Shown: positions 8,164 through 16,936, counted from the first letter of the stretch. The stretch is 64,000 nucleotides of DNA from an uncultured Prevotellaceae bacterium (GCA_900318335.1 ONKF01000003.1:62001-126000), one strand, 5' to 3'. Translations and numbers: made by a program. Notes: generated by a model not told the origin, from the sequence alone.

Positions 8164-9336
8164 TTACAGGCAGTTGCGGAAAATAGTCTCGATGTCGTCC
8201 TTGTTGAGGGGGACAAAACCCTGCAGCACACCGTCACGGCATGACTTGCGAGCCATGGTGGGGATGTGCTCGTCGCCAATGCCAAGCTCAGTGAAAGTGT
8301 TCTTGAGCTGGAGCGTGCCGAAAAGGAACTCTCTTGTCTTGTCGATGGCCTGGCGGGCGATGTCCATCGCGGGCTGATTGGCATCGATGCCGAAGACGTT
8401 GACACCAAACTGGACATACTTGCTCACGGTCTTGTCGCTCAAGCAGTATTCCATCCAACGAGGGGTGATGATGGCCAGACCCAAGCCATGGGTGATGTCA
8501 TAATAGGCCGACACCTCATGTTCCATGGGATGGCAGCTCCACGCCTGGCGCTTGCCACCGTCGATAAAGCCGTTGATGGCCCACGACGAAGTCCACATCA
8601 GGTTGGCGCGTGCCTCGTAGTTCTCGGGCTCACGCATCGCAATGGGAGCATACTTGATGATGGTCTTCATCATGCCCTCCATGAAGCAGTCGAGCATATA
8701 AAGATCCTGATTCATATTGAAATAGACCTCGAAGATGTGGGACAGCATATCGGCCGCGCCACAAGCCGTCTGATAGGGGCTCACGGTATAGGTGACCGTG
8801 GGATCGAGGAATGACACCTTGGGCAACAAGGTGGGTCTTTCAACACGGCCCAACTTGTCGTTGGTCTCGGGGTTGCTAATCACGCCACCAGCATCCATCT
8901 CACTACCCGTAGCCGAGAGGGTGAGCACACTGATGATGGGCAGGGCCTCCTTGATGGGCGCCCACTTCTCGTTGAAGAAGTCCCATGGGTCATGGTCCAC
9001 CTTGGCACCGGCAGCCATGAATTTTGTGGCATCGATGGTCGAGCCGCCACCCACGGCCAGCAGCACGTCGATATTGTGTTCCTTACACATCTGGGCGCCA
9101 CGGCGCACACTGTCGATGCGGGGATTGGGCTCGATGCCCGAGAGCTCAAACAGTTCCATGCCGGCCTTCTTGACTTCGGCCACCACTGCATCATAGAGAC
9201 CCGTGCGCTTGATTGAGCCGCCACCATAGGTCAACAGCACTCGCTTACCGAATTTAGCCAGTTCTTCACTCAAGTGGCACAGCTGATTCTCTCCAAAATA
9301 AACCTTAACAGGAATGTTGTAGATGAAGTTGTTCAT
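8164..9336 (-). CDS. Iron-containing alcohol dehydrogenase, YqhD/BdhA type
   Basis: 390 residues, cytoplasmic. The N-terminus (YNIPVKVYFGENQL) and Rossmann-like motif (LLTYGGGSIKRTGLYD) are those of NADPH-dependent butanol/aldehyde dehydrogenases. GGGSTIDATKF is the nucleotide-binding signature and the metal site is kept: HPMEHEVSAYYDITHG includes the His ligands of group III iron dehydrogenases. YqhD enzymes reduce short-chain and lipid-peroxidation aldehydes with NADPH. Position after DUF362 (51-nt gap) suggests co-transcription in a detoxification or redox block. Confidence 0.92.
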   Translation of the reverse strand: MNNFIYNIPVKVYFGENQLCHLSEELAKFGKRVLLTYGGGSIKRTGLYDAVVAEVKKAGMELFELSGIEPNPRIDSVRRGAQMCKEHNIDVLLAVGGGSTIDATKFMAAGAKVDHDPWDFFNEKWAPIKEALPIISVLTLSATGSEMDAGGVISNPETNDKLGRVERPTLLPKVSFLDPTVTYTVSPYQTACGAADMLSHIFEVYFNMNQDLYMLDCFMEGMMKTIIKYAPIAMREPENYEARANLMWTSSWAINGFIDGGKRQAWSCHPMEHEVSAYYDITHGLGLAIITPRWMEYCLSDKTVSKYVQFGVNVFGIDANQPAMDIARQAIDKTREFLFGTLQLKNTFTELGIGDEHIPTMARKSCRDGVLQGFVPLNKDDIETIFRNCL

Positions 9337-9387
9337 TATTTAAGTATTTAGTAGTAAATTTTTAGTTCTAAGTCCTTTAGCTGGCAA

Positions 9388-10332
9388 CTACAGCTTTACT
9401 ATCACGTAATTCTTTGATCCCAGACCAATATGCTCGGCCCAGTCGATGGTGTGGGTGCCATGACGGCTGTTGATGCGCTCGATGAGAGGTGCATTGTCGT
9501 CACCGGGTTTGCCCTTGTGGTTGAACACCATCTGCACGCATGCCCAATCGAGAGCCACGGGATCAAGGCTGGCCATGATACCCATGTCCTTGAGTTTAGG
9601 CTCATCGGGCGTGCCATCGCAGTCGCAATCGACCGACATGTTGTTCATCACGTTGATGTAGATGACACGACCGCCCATGTAGTTGTGTACAGCCTGGGCA
9701 GCGGCAGCCATCGACTCGAGGAATCCGTCCTGGTCCTCAATATGGTTCCATGCATCGCTAGCGTCATCGGTGTACCCTGCCGAGTGGATATAAGCCTTGC
9801 CGGCAGTGCTGGCTACACCGATTGAGGCGTTTTTCAAGACGCCACCGTAGCCGCCCATAGCATGACCCTTGAAGTGAGCCAAGTTGATCATCCAGTCATA
9901 GTTGGCAAGATGATCGCCCACGATGTCATACTTGATGTGGGTACGGTCCTTGACGGGGATACGCATCTGACCGAACTCGTCCATGATATCAACGGCAAAG
10001 ATGGAATCAAAGCCATGCTCATGGATAGTCTGCCAGTGCTTGGTCACGTCCTGACGCGAACCGCCATAAGCCGTGCAGCACTCCACAATAGTTCCGCCCA
10101 CCTCGTCCACGAGATTGCGGATGAGTGTGGGTTTCAAGTAATGGTTATTACCGGCCTCGCCAGTGCTGATTTTCACGGCCACATAGCCCGTTGGCTCCAC
10201 TCCCAAAGCCTTGTAAATCTTGACAAGCGACTCGGGAGAAATCTCTGTGGTGAAATACACAGTGCTCTGCGCATTGGCGAGCACAGCCAGCAATGCTGAC
10301 ATCAAAAAAACAAAAACCTTGGTTCTATTCAT
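9388..10332 (-). CDS. DUF362 domain protein, exported
   Basis: 314 residues. The signal peptide (MNRTKVFVFLMSALLAVLANAQ) is followed by the DUF362 domain (VAVKISTGEAG, LVDEVGGTIVECCTAYGGSR, HFKGHAMGGYGGVLKNASIG). DUF362 proteins often accompany ferredoxin-type clusters; here there is no 4Fe-4S motif, only the short Cys pair in VDCDCDG near residue 235. Function unknown. It sits among flavodoxins and a dehydrogenase, pointing to a redox role, and has its own promoter at 10362-10393. Confidence 0.85.
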   Translation of the reverse strand: MNRTKVFVFLMSALLAVLANAQSTVYFTTEISPESLVKIYKALGVEPTGYVAVKISTGEAGNNHYLKPTLIRNLVDEVGGTIVECCTAYGGSRQDVTKHWQTIHEHGFDSIFAVDIMDEFGQMRIPVKDRTHIKYDIVGDHLANYDWMINLAHFKGHAMGGYGGVLKNASIGVASTAGKAYIHSAGYTDDASDAWNHIEDQDGFLESMAAAAQAVHNYMGGRVIYINVMNNMSVDCDCDGTPDEPKLKDMGIMASLDPVALDWACVQMVFNHKGKPGDDNAPLIERINSRHGTHTIDWAEHIGLGSKNYVIVKL

Positions 10333-10361
10333 TGCGATAGATGATTAACGGATGCAGAGTG

Positions 10362-10393
10362 CAAATCTACAACTAATTCCTGAAAAAGACAAA
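10362..10393 (-). promoter_or_regulatory. Internal promoter for the DUF362-dehydrogenase pair
   Basis: On the minus strand TTTG (10393-10390) and TAGATTTG (10369-10362) are separated by 20 bp, in the gap before the DUF362 gene. Confidence 0.55.
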
Positions 10394-10402
10394 TGCGGCA
10401 GG

Positions 10403-10981
10403 TCACTTGAGCGATTCCACCCAAGATTTCATCTCGCCCTCGCCCATGTAGTTGAGGTTCTTGGGGTCGACCCAGTTGGCACCGGGAGCCGAAGGACGCA
10501 AGTAGCGCATGGTCTCGCCAGCGCCACTGCCGCCCGAGGTGAAGAACGGGATGACAGTCTTGCCCGTGAAGTCATACTGCTCCAGGAAAGTGTTGATAAT
10601 GGTCGGAGCGATGTACCACCAGATAGGATAACCTACAAACACGGTGTCATACTGCTCCATATTCTCGACCTTGTTGGCGATGGCAGGGCGGCTGGACTTG
10701 TCCTCCATCTCCAGGGTTGAGCGGCTCTTCTTGTCACGCCAATTGAGGTCGGCGGGAGTGTAAGGAACTGCGGGCACGATTTCATGCAGGTCGGCATTTG
10801 CGACCTTGGCGAGCTTGGTTGCTGCCTCCATGGTTGTACCAGTTGCGCTGAAGTAGGCAACCAGGGTTTTTCTGTTGTTACTCATTACGTCATCATTTTG
10901 TGCGTTAGCGGTTGCAACGGCGCTAAGCGCCATGCAACCGACAACGAGAGTTAATAATATTCGCTTGATATTCATATACAT
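10403..10981 (-). CDS. Exported flavodoxin
   Basis: 192 residues (start at 10981, or 10975 for a shorter MNIKR form). An unusual feature is a clear signal peptide (MNIKRILLTLVVGCMALSAVATANAQ) before the flavodoxin fold. The FMN phosphate loop is LVAYFSATGTTMEAA, a typical T/SxTGxT loop, and the later YPIWWYIAP and FFTSGGSGAG segments match the flavodoxin-4-like group found with YqhD enzymes. The stop is 70 nt before DUF362; the larger flavodoxin-dockerin gene ends 8 nt upstream. Electron carrier or NAD(P)H-quinone-type reductase in the periplasm is inferred. Confidence 0.88.
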   Translation of the reverse strand: MYMNIKRILLTLVVGCMALSAVATANAQNDDVMSNNRKTLVAYFSATGTTMEAATKLAKVANADLHEIVPAVPYTPADLNWRDKKSRSTLEMEDKSSRPAIANKVENMEQYDTVFVGYPIWWYIAPTIINTFLEQYDFTGKTVIPFFTSGGSGAGETMRYLRPSAPGANWVDPKNLNYMGEGEMKSWVESLK

Positions 10982-10989
10982 ATTTTATA

Positions 10990-12096
10990 TTAAGATAAAA
11001 GCATATCGATTAAGGCAGACACATCGCCAATGGTCACTTCGCCGTCATGATTGACGTCGGCGACACTAATTTCGAGTGATGAGCCTTCACCCAGCAGACA
11101 ATCGATGAGGGCCGACACGTCGCCAATGGTTGCCTCACCATCACCATTGACGTCACCCAACACGTCGGCAGCCAGTTCAAACCTCACTGTCGCTGGTTCA
11201 GTGCCCAGAGCCTCGGCAAGTCCCGTGGGATCATCGATGGCACCGATGCGGGTATAAGAATAGGTGGTTGCAAATGTCTTGTAGAACAGGACGAGGCAAT
11301 TCCGGCCATAGAGCATGATGTCACCGGCATGAATCATATCAGGAACGCTGGCATCGACAGTGAAATTGTAGTCCATGTAATGATATTTCTCGTTACCATT
11401 AAGCTCAGTCATATCGATCGTGAGCGGCAACAGCGCCATGAACTCATCAGCAGTGTTATTGTCGGCAAGCGTGGCAGGGAAGGTCTTGCCACCAACGATG
11501 ACACGCATCTTGTTGGCATTGGGAAGATCAAAATCGAGTATGGTGAGCCATTCGGCAGCCATCTCTTTCATCTGGGAGCGGTGATTGTAGTCGATGTGGA
11601 GCGGATTACCGATAAAGGAACTGTTAGGCAGGGTATTATGGGCATCGGTAACCACTTGACTGATACCGCTGCTCCAGCTCGTCACAGCCAGGGCGACCTG
11701 CTTGTGATTGAGCTTATCGGCATGATTGTGCAGGAAGGTGAGCATCGGATTGGCCATCTTCCCGTTCCACAGCGGAGTGCAGATGATAATGGCATCCCAC
11801 CCGTCGAAATTCTCTACGCTCGTATTGATCTCGGGCCAGTTTCCGGCATCGATCTGGCTGCGCTCGTTATTGGCGTAGTTATAGGTCGTCTGACTCTCAG
11901 GACGGGGATAGTTACCGTGGTCCACCACCTGAAGCAGTGTGCCACCACATTGGTCAGCAATGTCCTGGGCCAGCGTCTCGGTCACGCCGCTATAGGTGTA
12001 ATAAACAACCAGGGTGCGGACGTCGGAAGCGGACGCAGCCTTACAAGTAAGACACATTGACATCATGAATACAAACAAAAGTAATACGTTTTTCAT
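10990..12096 (-). CDS. Secreted flavodoxin + cyclophilin-like domain + dockerin-like tail
   Basis: 368 residues in four parts: signal peptide (MKNVLLLFVFMMSMCLTCKA); flavodoxin-like domain about 25-185 (VVYYTYSGVTETLAQ, ICTPLWNGKMANP); cyclophilin-like fold about 195-310 (MRVIVGGKTFPATLADN...GDIMLYGRNCLVLFYK); and two dockerin-like repeats (DVNGDGEATIGDVSALIDCLL and DVNHDGEVTIGDVSALIDMLL). Flavodoxin plus cyclophilin-like fusions are known in gut bacteria; the added dockerin-like tail marks the protein as extracytoplasmic. The first of the flavodoxin genes in the operon, with a TACC-motif promoter. Confidence 0.87.
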   Translation of the reverse strand: MKNVLLLFVFMMSMCLTCKAASASDVRTLVVYYTYSGVTETLAQDIADQCGGTLLQVVDHGNYPRPESQTTYNYANNERSQIDAGNWPEINTSVENFDGWDAIIICTPLWNGKMANPMLTFLHNHADKLNHKQVALAVTSWSSGISQVVTDAHNTLPNSSFIGNPLHIDYNHRSQMKEMAAEWLTILDFDLPNANKMRVIVGGKTFPATLADNNTADEFMALLPLTIDMTELNGNEKYHYMDYNFTVDASVPDMIHAGDIMLYGRNCLVLFYKTFATTYSYTRIGAIDDPTGLAEALGTEPATVRFELAADVLGDVNGDGEATIGDVSALIDCLLGEGSSLEISVADVNHDGEVTIGDVSALIDMLLS

Positions 12097-12148
12097 TCTT
12101 TATAACGAGTGTTTATTTAATAACCTTGATATTAATCATTTCACGATG

Positions 12149-12213
12149 CAAAGTTATTACCAATAATCACATTATATAATAATCTTTTTACCGAAAAAGA
12201 TACCATTTTTACT
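12149..12213 (-). promoter_or_regulatory. Promoter and upstream motif of the flavodoxin-dockerin operon
   Basis: The minus-strand -7 box is TAACTTTG (12156-12149). A 15-bp element, GATACCATTTTTACT (plus strand 12199-12213), with another TACC at 12189, lies 43 bp from the -7 box. The identical 15-mer occurs before the hydrolase gene at 13486-13500. No good -33 box, which fits an activator such as an AraC-family protein. Confidence 0.55.
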
Positions 12214-12253
12214 CATATCATCTCCATCATCATGAGATTCACCTCTTCTACAA

Positions 12254-12290
12254 TGATTGCCCGAAAAACACTGTGAATTTCAGGCAATCA
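12254..12290 (-). terminator. Hairpin after the alpha/beta hydrolase gene
   Basis: TGATTGCC and GGCAATCA form an 8-bp stem extended by GAAA/TTTC past one mismatch. No U-run follows, so terminator function is only likely. Confidence 0.45.
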
Positions 12291-12321
12291 TACTATAAAA
12301 TGCAAGCAATAATGGTGTTGT

Positions 12322-13422
12322 TTACTTGAGGTTAGCCTTGAAGAAGGCCTCCAACTTGTCCCAAGGGATGACCTTGTCCTTGCCGCCGTCATACAGGTCG
12401 CAGTGGGTGGCGCCAGGGATAATCATCAGTTCCTTGTTGTCGCGGTAGTTGGTATAGGAAGTCATGTCGCGGTAAGCATCCTCGGCAAAGTAGCGCGAGT
12501 GGGCCTCACTGCCATGGACGATAAGCACAGCCGAGCGGATCTCCTTGGTATACTTCAATATGGGCTGATTCATGAACGAGATGCAACCCGTCTGGTTCCA
12601 GCCATCGTTGGAATTGAGCGAACGCTCGTGATAGCCGCGTGGCGTCTTGTAGTAGTCATAGTAGTCCTTGACAAACTGGGGAGCGTCGGCAGGAAGGGGG
12701 TCAATGACACCGCCTCCGGTCTCGTAATAGCCACGGGCATAATCAGCGGTGCGCTGCTGGTTCAAAGCCACGCGCTGCTGATAGCGGGCCTCCCCATCCA
12801 TCGAGTCAAAATAACCGTTGGCATTGATACGGGTCATGTCATACATCGTCATCACGGCCGTGGCCTTGATGCGGGTGTCGATGGCAGCGGTGTTGAGCGC
12901 CATGCCACCCCAGCCGCAGATGCCGAGAATGCCGATGCGATCGGGATCCACATTGTCGAGCGTCGAGAGAAAATCGACTGCAGCCTGGAAGTCCTCGGTA
13001 TTGATGTCGGGCGACGCCATGTAGCGGGGTTCTCCCCCACTCTCGCCCGTGAATGACGGGTCAAATGCGATGGTCAGCATGCCGCGCTCGGCCATCTGCT
13101 GGGCATACAGACCGCTGCACTGCTCCTTGACGGCACCAAAGGGGCCGCTCATCGCAATGGCAGGGAGTTTGCCGGTGGCACCCTTGGGCACATACATGTC
13201 GGCGGCCAGGGTGATGCCATAACGATTAACAAAGGTCACCTTCTTGTGATCGACCTTGTCACTCTTGGGAAAAACCTTATCCCATTTCTCGGTGAGCGTG
13301 AGCTGTTGCTTCTTGATTTGAGTCTGTTTCATTTGTCTGTTGTTTTGAGCCTGAGCGACGCCTGTCATCGCGAGCGCACACGCGGCTATTGTAAATAATG
13401 TAATGATTCTTCTTGTCGTCAT
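12322..13422 (-). CDS. Exported alpha/beta hydrolase with Cys nucleophile
   Basis: 366 residues. A signal peptide (to about residue 26, AQAQ) precedes a dienelactone-hydrolase-like alpha/beta domain. The nucleophile elbow reads GICGWGG, with Cys169 where most relatives have Ser; the oxyanion region (AMSGPFGAVKEQ) and the C-terminal catalytic His (GATHCDLYDGG, about residue 346) are intact. A Cys in this place is known from dienelactone hydrolase. The substrate is not predictable; such genes often sit with YqhD, flavodoxin and CMD-cupin genes in Bacteroidota. It has its own promoter, sharing a 15-bp element with the flavodoxin operon. Confidence 0.85.
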   Translation of the reverse strand: MTTRRIITLFTIAACALAMTGVAQAQNNRQMKQTQIKKQQLTLTEKWDKVFPKSDKVDHKKVTFVNRYGITLAADMYVPKGATGKLPAIAMSGPFGAVKEQCSGLYAQQMAERGMLTIAFDPSFTGESGGEPRYMASPDINTEDFQAAVDFLSTLDNVDPDRIGILGICGWGGMALNTAAIDTRIKATAVMTMYDMTRINANGYFDSMDGEARYQQRVALNQQRTADYARGYYETGGGVIDPLPADAPQFVKDYYDYYKTPRGYHERSLNSNDGWNQTGCISFMNQPILKYTKEIRSAVLIVHGSEAHSRYFAEDAYRDMTSYTNYRDNKELMIIPGATHCDLYDGGKDKVIPWDKLEAFFKANLK

Positions 13423-13456
13423 AACTAACGTTGTGGATATCTGTTATTTCACGATG

Positions 13457-13500
13457 CAAAATTACTACCGGTTGTCCGATGGGCCGATACCATTTTTACT
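13457..13500 (-). promoter_or_regulatory. Promoter and upstream motif of the hydrolase gene
   Basis: The minus-strand -7 box is TAATTTTG (13464-13457). The 15-bp element GATACCATTTTTACT is at 13486-13500, 22 bp from the -7 box. That is 21 bp (two helical turns) closer than in the flavodoxin promoter. Another TACC is at 13509. Confidence 0.55.
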
Positions 13501-13631
13501 GAAGATTTTACCAAATTTGCCGTTTCAACCCATTTACCTGATTTCATGACACGACAGTCGATGATTCAAAACGCAAAATGCTTAAATGTCGCCGAATAGT
13601 TGGAAAAATAACATAAAAAAATGAATTTTCC

Positions 13632-13662
13632 TTGGCATTTTAACAGAAACTTACTACTTTTG
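13632..13662 (+). promoter_or_regulatory. Promoter of the C10 protease cluster
   Basis: TTGG at 13632-13635 and TACTTTTG at 13655-13662 are separated by 19 bp, an excellent Bacteroidota promoter. The leader to the ATG at 13805 is about 135 nt. Confidence 0.75.
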
Positions 13663-13696
13663 GCAGCATTTTAAATCATTCACCGTTTTTTAAGAC

Positions 13697-13754
13697 TAAA
13701 CCAGTGAGGATGTGTCATGATTGACCTCTGGTTTTTAATCGGCCTGACGGCCGA
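13697..13754 (+). promoter_or_regulatory. Structured leader of the first C10 protease
   Basis: Two hairpins lie in the 5' leader. The first pairs AAACCAG-(TG)-AGG with CCTCTGGTTT (about 13698-13735) around a 15-nt loop; the second is TCGGCC/GGCCGA (13739-13754) with a TGAC loop. The first is followed by TTTT, giving it a terminator-like look within the leader. Confidence 0.45.
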
Positions 13755-13804
13755 GAGTTATGATACAGCCTCCCAACAATTCTAACTATTATCAAACAAG
13801 AGCT

Positions 13805-15472
13805 ATGAACATCAAGAATCTCTTTAATGCATTTGCATTGGCTTCGCTCATGATGGGCGCTTTGAATGCCAATGCGGGAAACATCAACGTTACTACCGCC
13901 CGTGCCGCAGCAAGCAACTTCCTCAAGCAACATGCTGCCGCCAAACCAGGCTCGTTCAAGGCCCCTGCTATGGCCGACCTGAAGCTTGCCTATGCAGAGC
14001 CCTCCAAAGCCAGTGAAGACGCCCGTGCCTATTATGCCTTCAACATCGACGGAGGCGGTTTTATCATCATCGCCGGTGAGGACCGTGCCAGTCAGGTGCT
14101 GGGCTACAACGACCGTGGCCGCCTGGACTACAACAACCTGCCTGACGGCTTCAAGGCACTCATGAAAGGATATAAGGAAGAAATTGAGTACCTGCAGACC
14201 CATCCCGAGTATAAAGTCACTCCGGCCATGCGCGCCACGGGTGGAGCCGAAGTAGCCCCGCTCATCAAGACTTACTGGGGCCAGGAGATGCCATACTACC
14301 TGCAGTGCCCTGTCTATCAAGGCGAATACTGCGTTGTGGGTTGTGTCGCTACGGCCATGGCCCAGGTGATGTGCTACTGGCGTTATCCGGCAACAAGCCC
14401 TGCAGTCAGCTCCTACTACTGCTATGATATCGGCCAGACGGTTCCCGCCCTGCCCGAGACCACCTTTAACTATAACCTGATGCTGCCGAGCTATTGCCAC
14501 TGGGATTGGGACAACAGCGAGCTCATCCAGGACACCTATACCGACGAGCAGGCTCAGGAAGTCGCCAAATTAAGCCGTTATTGCGGCCAGGCCGTTGACA
14601 TGGGCTACAGCCCCGAGGGCAGTGGCGCTTACGTTTTTGCCCAGTTGGGAGCTATGCAGGATTTCGGATACAGCGATGACGCCCAAGACGTTACACGCAG
14701 TGGCTGGTGGGGCACTCCCTACTACTCCACCGAGGAGTGGGAAGCCATGGTCAAGGAAGAACTTGACCAGCGTCACCCCATCCTGTACTCGGCCACCGAC
14801 CCTGCCGAGGGCGGACACGCCTTCATCTGCGACGGCTATAACGCCGAGGGCCTGCTGCACTTCAACTTCGGCTGGTACGGCACTTGCGACGGCTGGTATG
14901 TATCGACCGCGCTGAACATGACCCACCGCTCGGGAGACTACCTGCAGTTCAATTCGAGCCACGAGATGCTCTTGGGCGTCGTTCCTCCCAACTATTGCGT
15001 CATCCAGGCCGACGCTCTGACGGCTCCCGGCGAGCTGCTCGTGCTTGGCGAGACCCTTGATGTGGAAGCATCTAATGTTACCGTCTTCAGCAACGCTCAG
15101 GACATTAACCTGATATTCACCATCAACGATCTGACAGGCAGACGCTTGGCAATGAGTGAGGCCGTGAATGTAGCTCCCGAGTTTGAGCAAGGCAGCACCG
15201 TCGCTGGTGGCATTGTCCTGCCCACGGAACTGCCCACGGGAACCTATAACGTTCAGTTCCAGTACTATATCGGCATCAGTGCCCGCTTGACAAACCTGAT
15301 CCAGTGCGAGAGCAGCCAGTTGCACGTGTTGGGTCACCTGGCCAAGTACGGCGCCCCGTTCACCATCGACGACGTGACCGTGGCCATGGATAACCTGCTG
15401 GAGCGCACCAGTCCGGTATTGACCATTGATGACATCACCGGACTCATCGACCTGCTGTTGTCGAGGAAATAA
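13805..15472 (+). CDS. C10 family cysteine protease (streptopain-like) with degenerate dockerin tail
   Basis: 555 residues from the ATG at 13805, which begins a signal peptide (MNIKNLFNAFALASLMMGALNANAG); an in-frame ATG at 13760 would bury it. A Spi/inhibitor-I69 propeptide covers about 25-130 (AYYAFNIDGGGFIIIAGED). The mature C10 domain has Cys180 (VVGCVATAMAQVM), His338 (GGHAFICDGY) and the FNFGWYGTCDGWY Trp motif, all intact. About 95 residues of beta-rich sequence follow. The tail (TIDDVTVAMDNLL...TIDDITGLIDLLL) has both dockerin helices but lacks the DxNxDG calcium loops of its neighbours. SpeB-like cysteine endopeptidase of the cell surface or medium. Confidence 0.9.
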   Translation: MNIKNLFNAFALASLMMGALNANAGNINVTTARAAASNFLKQHAAAKPGSFKAPAMADLKLAYAEPSKASEDARAYYAFNIDGGGFIIIAGEDRASQVLGYNDRGRLDYNNLPDGFKALMKGYKEEIEYLQTHPEYKVTPAMRATGGAEVAPLIKTYWGQEMPYYLQCPVYQGEYCVVGCVATAMAQVMCYWRYPATSPAVSSYYCYDIGQTVPALPETTFNYNLMLPSYCHWDWDNSELIQDTYTDEQAQEVAKLSRYCGQAVDMGYSPEGSGAYVFAQLGAMQDFGYSDDAQDVTRSGWWGTPYYSTEEWEAMVKEELDQRHPILYSATDPAEGGHAFICDGYNAEGLLHFNFGWYGTCDGWYVSTALNMTHRSGDYLQFNSSHEMLLGVVPPNYCVIQADALTAPGELLVLGETLDVEASNVTVFSNAQDINLIFTINDLTGRRLAMSEAVNVAPEFEQGSTVAGGIVLPTELPTGTYNVQFQYYIGISARLTNLIQCESSQLHVLGHLAKYGAPFTIDDVTVAMDNLLERTSPVLTIDDITGLIDLLLSRK

Positions 15473-15524
15473 ACGTATATCTCTTATAATCACATAATAA
15501 ACCTTTTAAAACCATCACGACGTA

Positions 15525-16907
15525 ATGAAGATTAAACATCTAATGAGTTCAATGGCGATAGCGGCACTGGTCATGACCGCTCTTAACGCCAATGCTGGAA
15601 ATGTCGATGCCACAGCGGCTCGAGCTGTTGCTAACCAATTCATCCACCAGCAGAATGCTAAGGGCTTTTTCAATGCCCATTCAACCGACCTCGTACTGGC
15701 ACACACCGAGGTCACTAATGCGGCTACCGGAGCCAATGCCTATTACGCTTTCAACCTCAAGGGCGGCGGTTTTATCATCATCGCCGGTGAGGACCGGGCA
15801 CCCCAGGTGCTGGGATACAGCGACAAGGGCCATCTCGATTTCAACAAACTGCCCTACGGCCTTCAGGGCCTGTTGGACGGCTATAAGCAGGAGATTGCAT
15901 TCCTCCAGAAATACGAGGGTAATGACCTGGTTCCCGTTCATCAGACACTAAATGCCGGCAGCGGTATTGATCCCCTTATCAAGACCACTTGGGGCCAGGA
16001 AGATCCTTACGACTGGCAGTGTCCTAAAAAGAACGGCCAGTATTGCGTCGTGGGCTGTGTTGCCACAGCCATGGCCCAGGTGATGTATTACTGGAAGTAT
16101 CCTGAAGGCAGCGATGCTATTTCAGGTTATACCATTGGTGGATGGTGGAGTAGTTCATTAACTGTTGATGATTTGCCTGCCACTACATTTGATTACAGTT
16201 TGATGCTCAAATCCTATTGCCACTGGGACTGGGACAACAGCCAACTGATCCAAGATACCTATACCGATGCACAAGCCCAAGAAGTTGCTAAGTTAGGTCG
16301 TTATTGTGGTCAGGCGGTAAGTATGGATTATGATCCTGAAGGTAGCGGAGCCTACTCGTCAGACCAGTTGTATGCGATGAAGAGTTTTGGCTTCCGTTCC
16401 ACCGCCCAACTAGTGCGGAAGACCGGTTCAACATCGCAATGGGAATCCATGATAAAAACCGAGTTGGATGCCGGGCGTCCCATTCTGTACTCAGCCAATG
16501 ACACCAACGGTGCCGGTGGCCACGCCTTCATCTGCGACGGTTACAGCACCGATGGCAAGTTCCACTTCAACTTCGGCTGGTATGGCACGTGCGACGGCTG
16601 GTATGTTTCCACCGCGTTGAACATGACGCACCGTGAAGGAGATTACTTGCAGTTCAACTCGGGTCACCAAATGATTATCGGCGTCGAGCCACCCGCAGGC
16701 TGGACTCCTCCGACGCCCACCCTCATCGGTGACGTGAACATGGACGGCAAGGTCGATATCACCGACGTTACGGCACTTATCGACTACCTGTCAGGTAGCG
16801 ATGCAAGCGCTATCGATGTCGAGGCTGCTGATGTCGATGGTAATAACGGAACAACTATCGCCGATGTGACCGCCCTGATCGACTTGCTGATGGGTGGCAA
16901 CGAGTAA
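15525..16907 (+). CDS. C10 family cysteine protease with dockerin-like tail
   Basis: 460 residues; signal peptide MKIKHLMSSMAIAALVMTALNANAG. The architecture matches the preceding gene: Spi-type propeptide, then the C10 domain with Cys178 (VVGCVATAMAQVM) and His333 (GGHAFICDGY). The segment between the domains is very close to its neighbour (YCHWDWDNSQLIQDTYTD), showing tandem duplication. The tail has a proper repeat (GDVNMDGKVDITDVTALIDYL) and a second, slightly altered one (DVDGNNGTTIADVTALIDLL). It follows by 52 nt without a promoter and is probably co-transcribed, ending at the strong terminator at 16937. Confidence 0.9.
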   Translation: MKIKHLMSSMAIAALVMTALNANAGNVDATAARAVANQFIHQQNAKGFFNAHSTDLVLAHTEVTNAATGANAYYAFNLKGGGFIIIAGEDRAPQVLGYSDKGHLDFNKLPYGLQGLLDGYKQEIAFLQKYEGNDLVPVHQTLNAGSGIDPLIKTTWGQEDPYDWQCPKKNGQYCVVGCVATAMAQVMYYWKYPEGSDAISGYTIGGWWSSSLTVDDLPATTFDYSLMLKSYCHWDWDNSQLIQDTYTDAQAQEVAKLGRYCGQAVSMDYDPEGSGAYSSDQLYAMKSFGFRSTAQLVRKTGSTSQWESMIKTELDAGRPILYSANDTNGAGGHAFICDGYSTDGKFHFNFGWYGTCDGWYVSTALNMTHREGDYLQFNSGHQMIIGVEPPAGWTPPTPTLIGDVNMDGKVDITDVTALIDYLSGSDASAIDVEAADVDGNNGTTIADVTALIDLLMGGNE

Positions 16908-16936
16908 TAGACGAGCATGTTATTTCATTAATTGGG

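Noticed and set aside
13760-13804. N-terminal extension of the first C10 protease
   Set aside because: It would place 15 hydrophilic residues before the signal peptide; the start at 13805 matches its paralogues.
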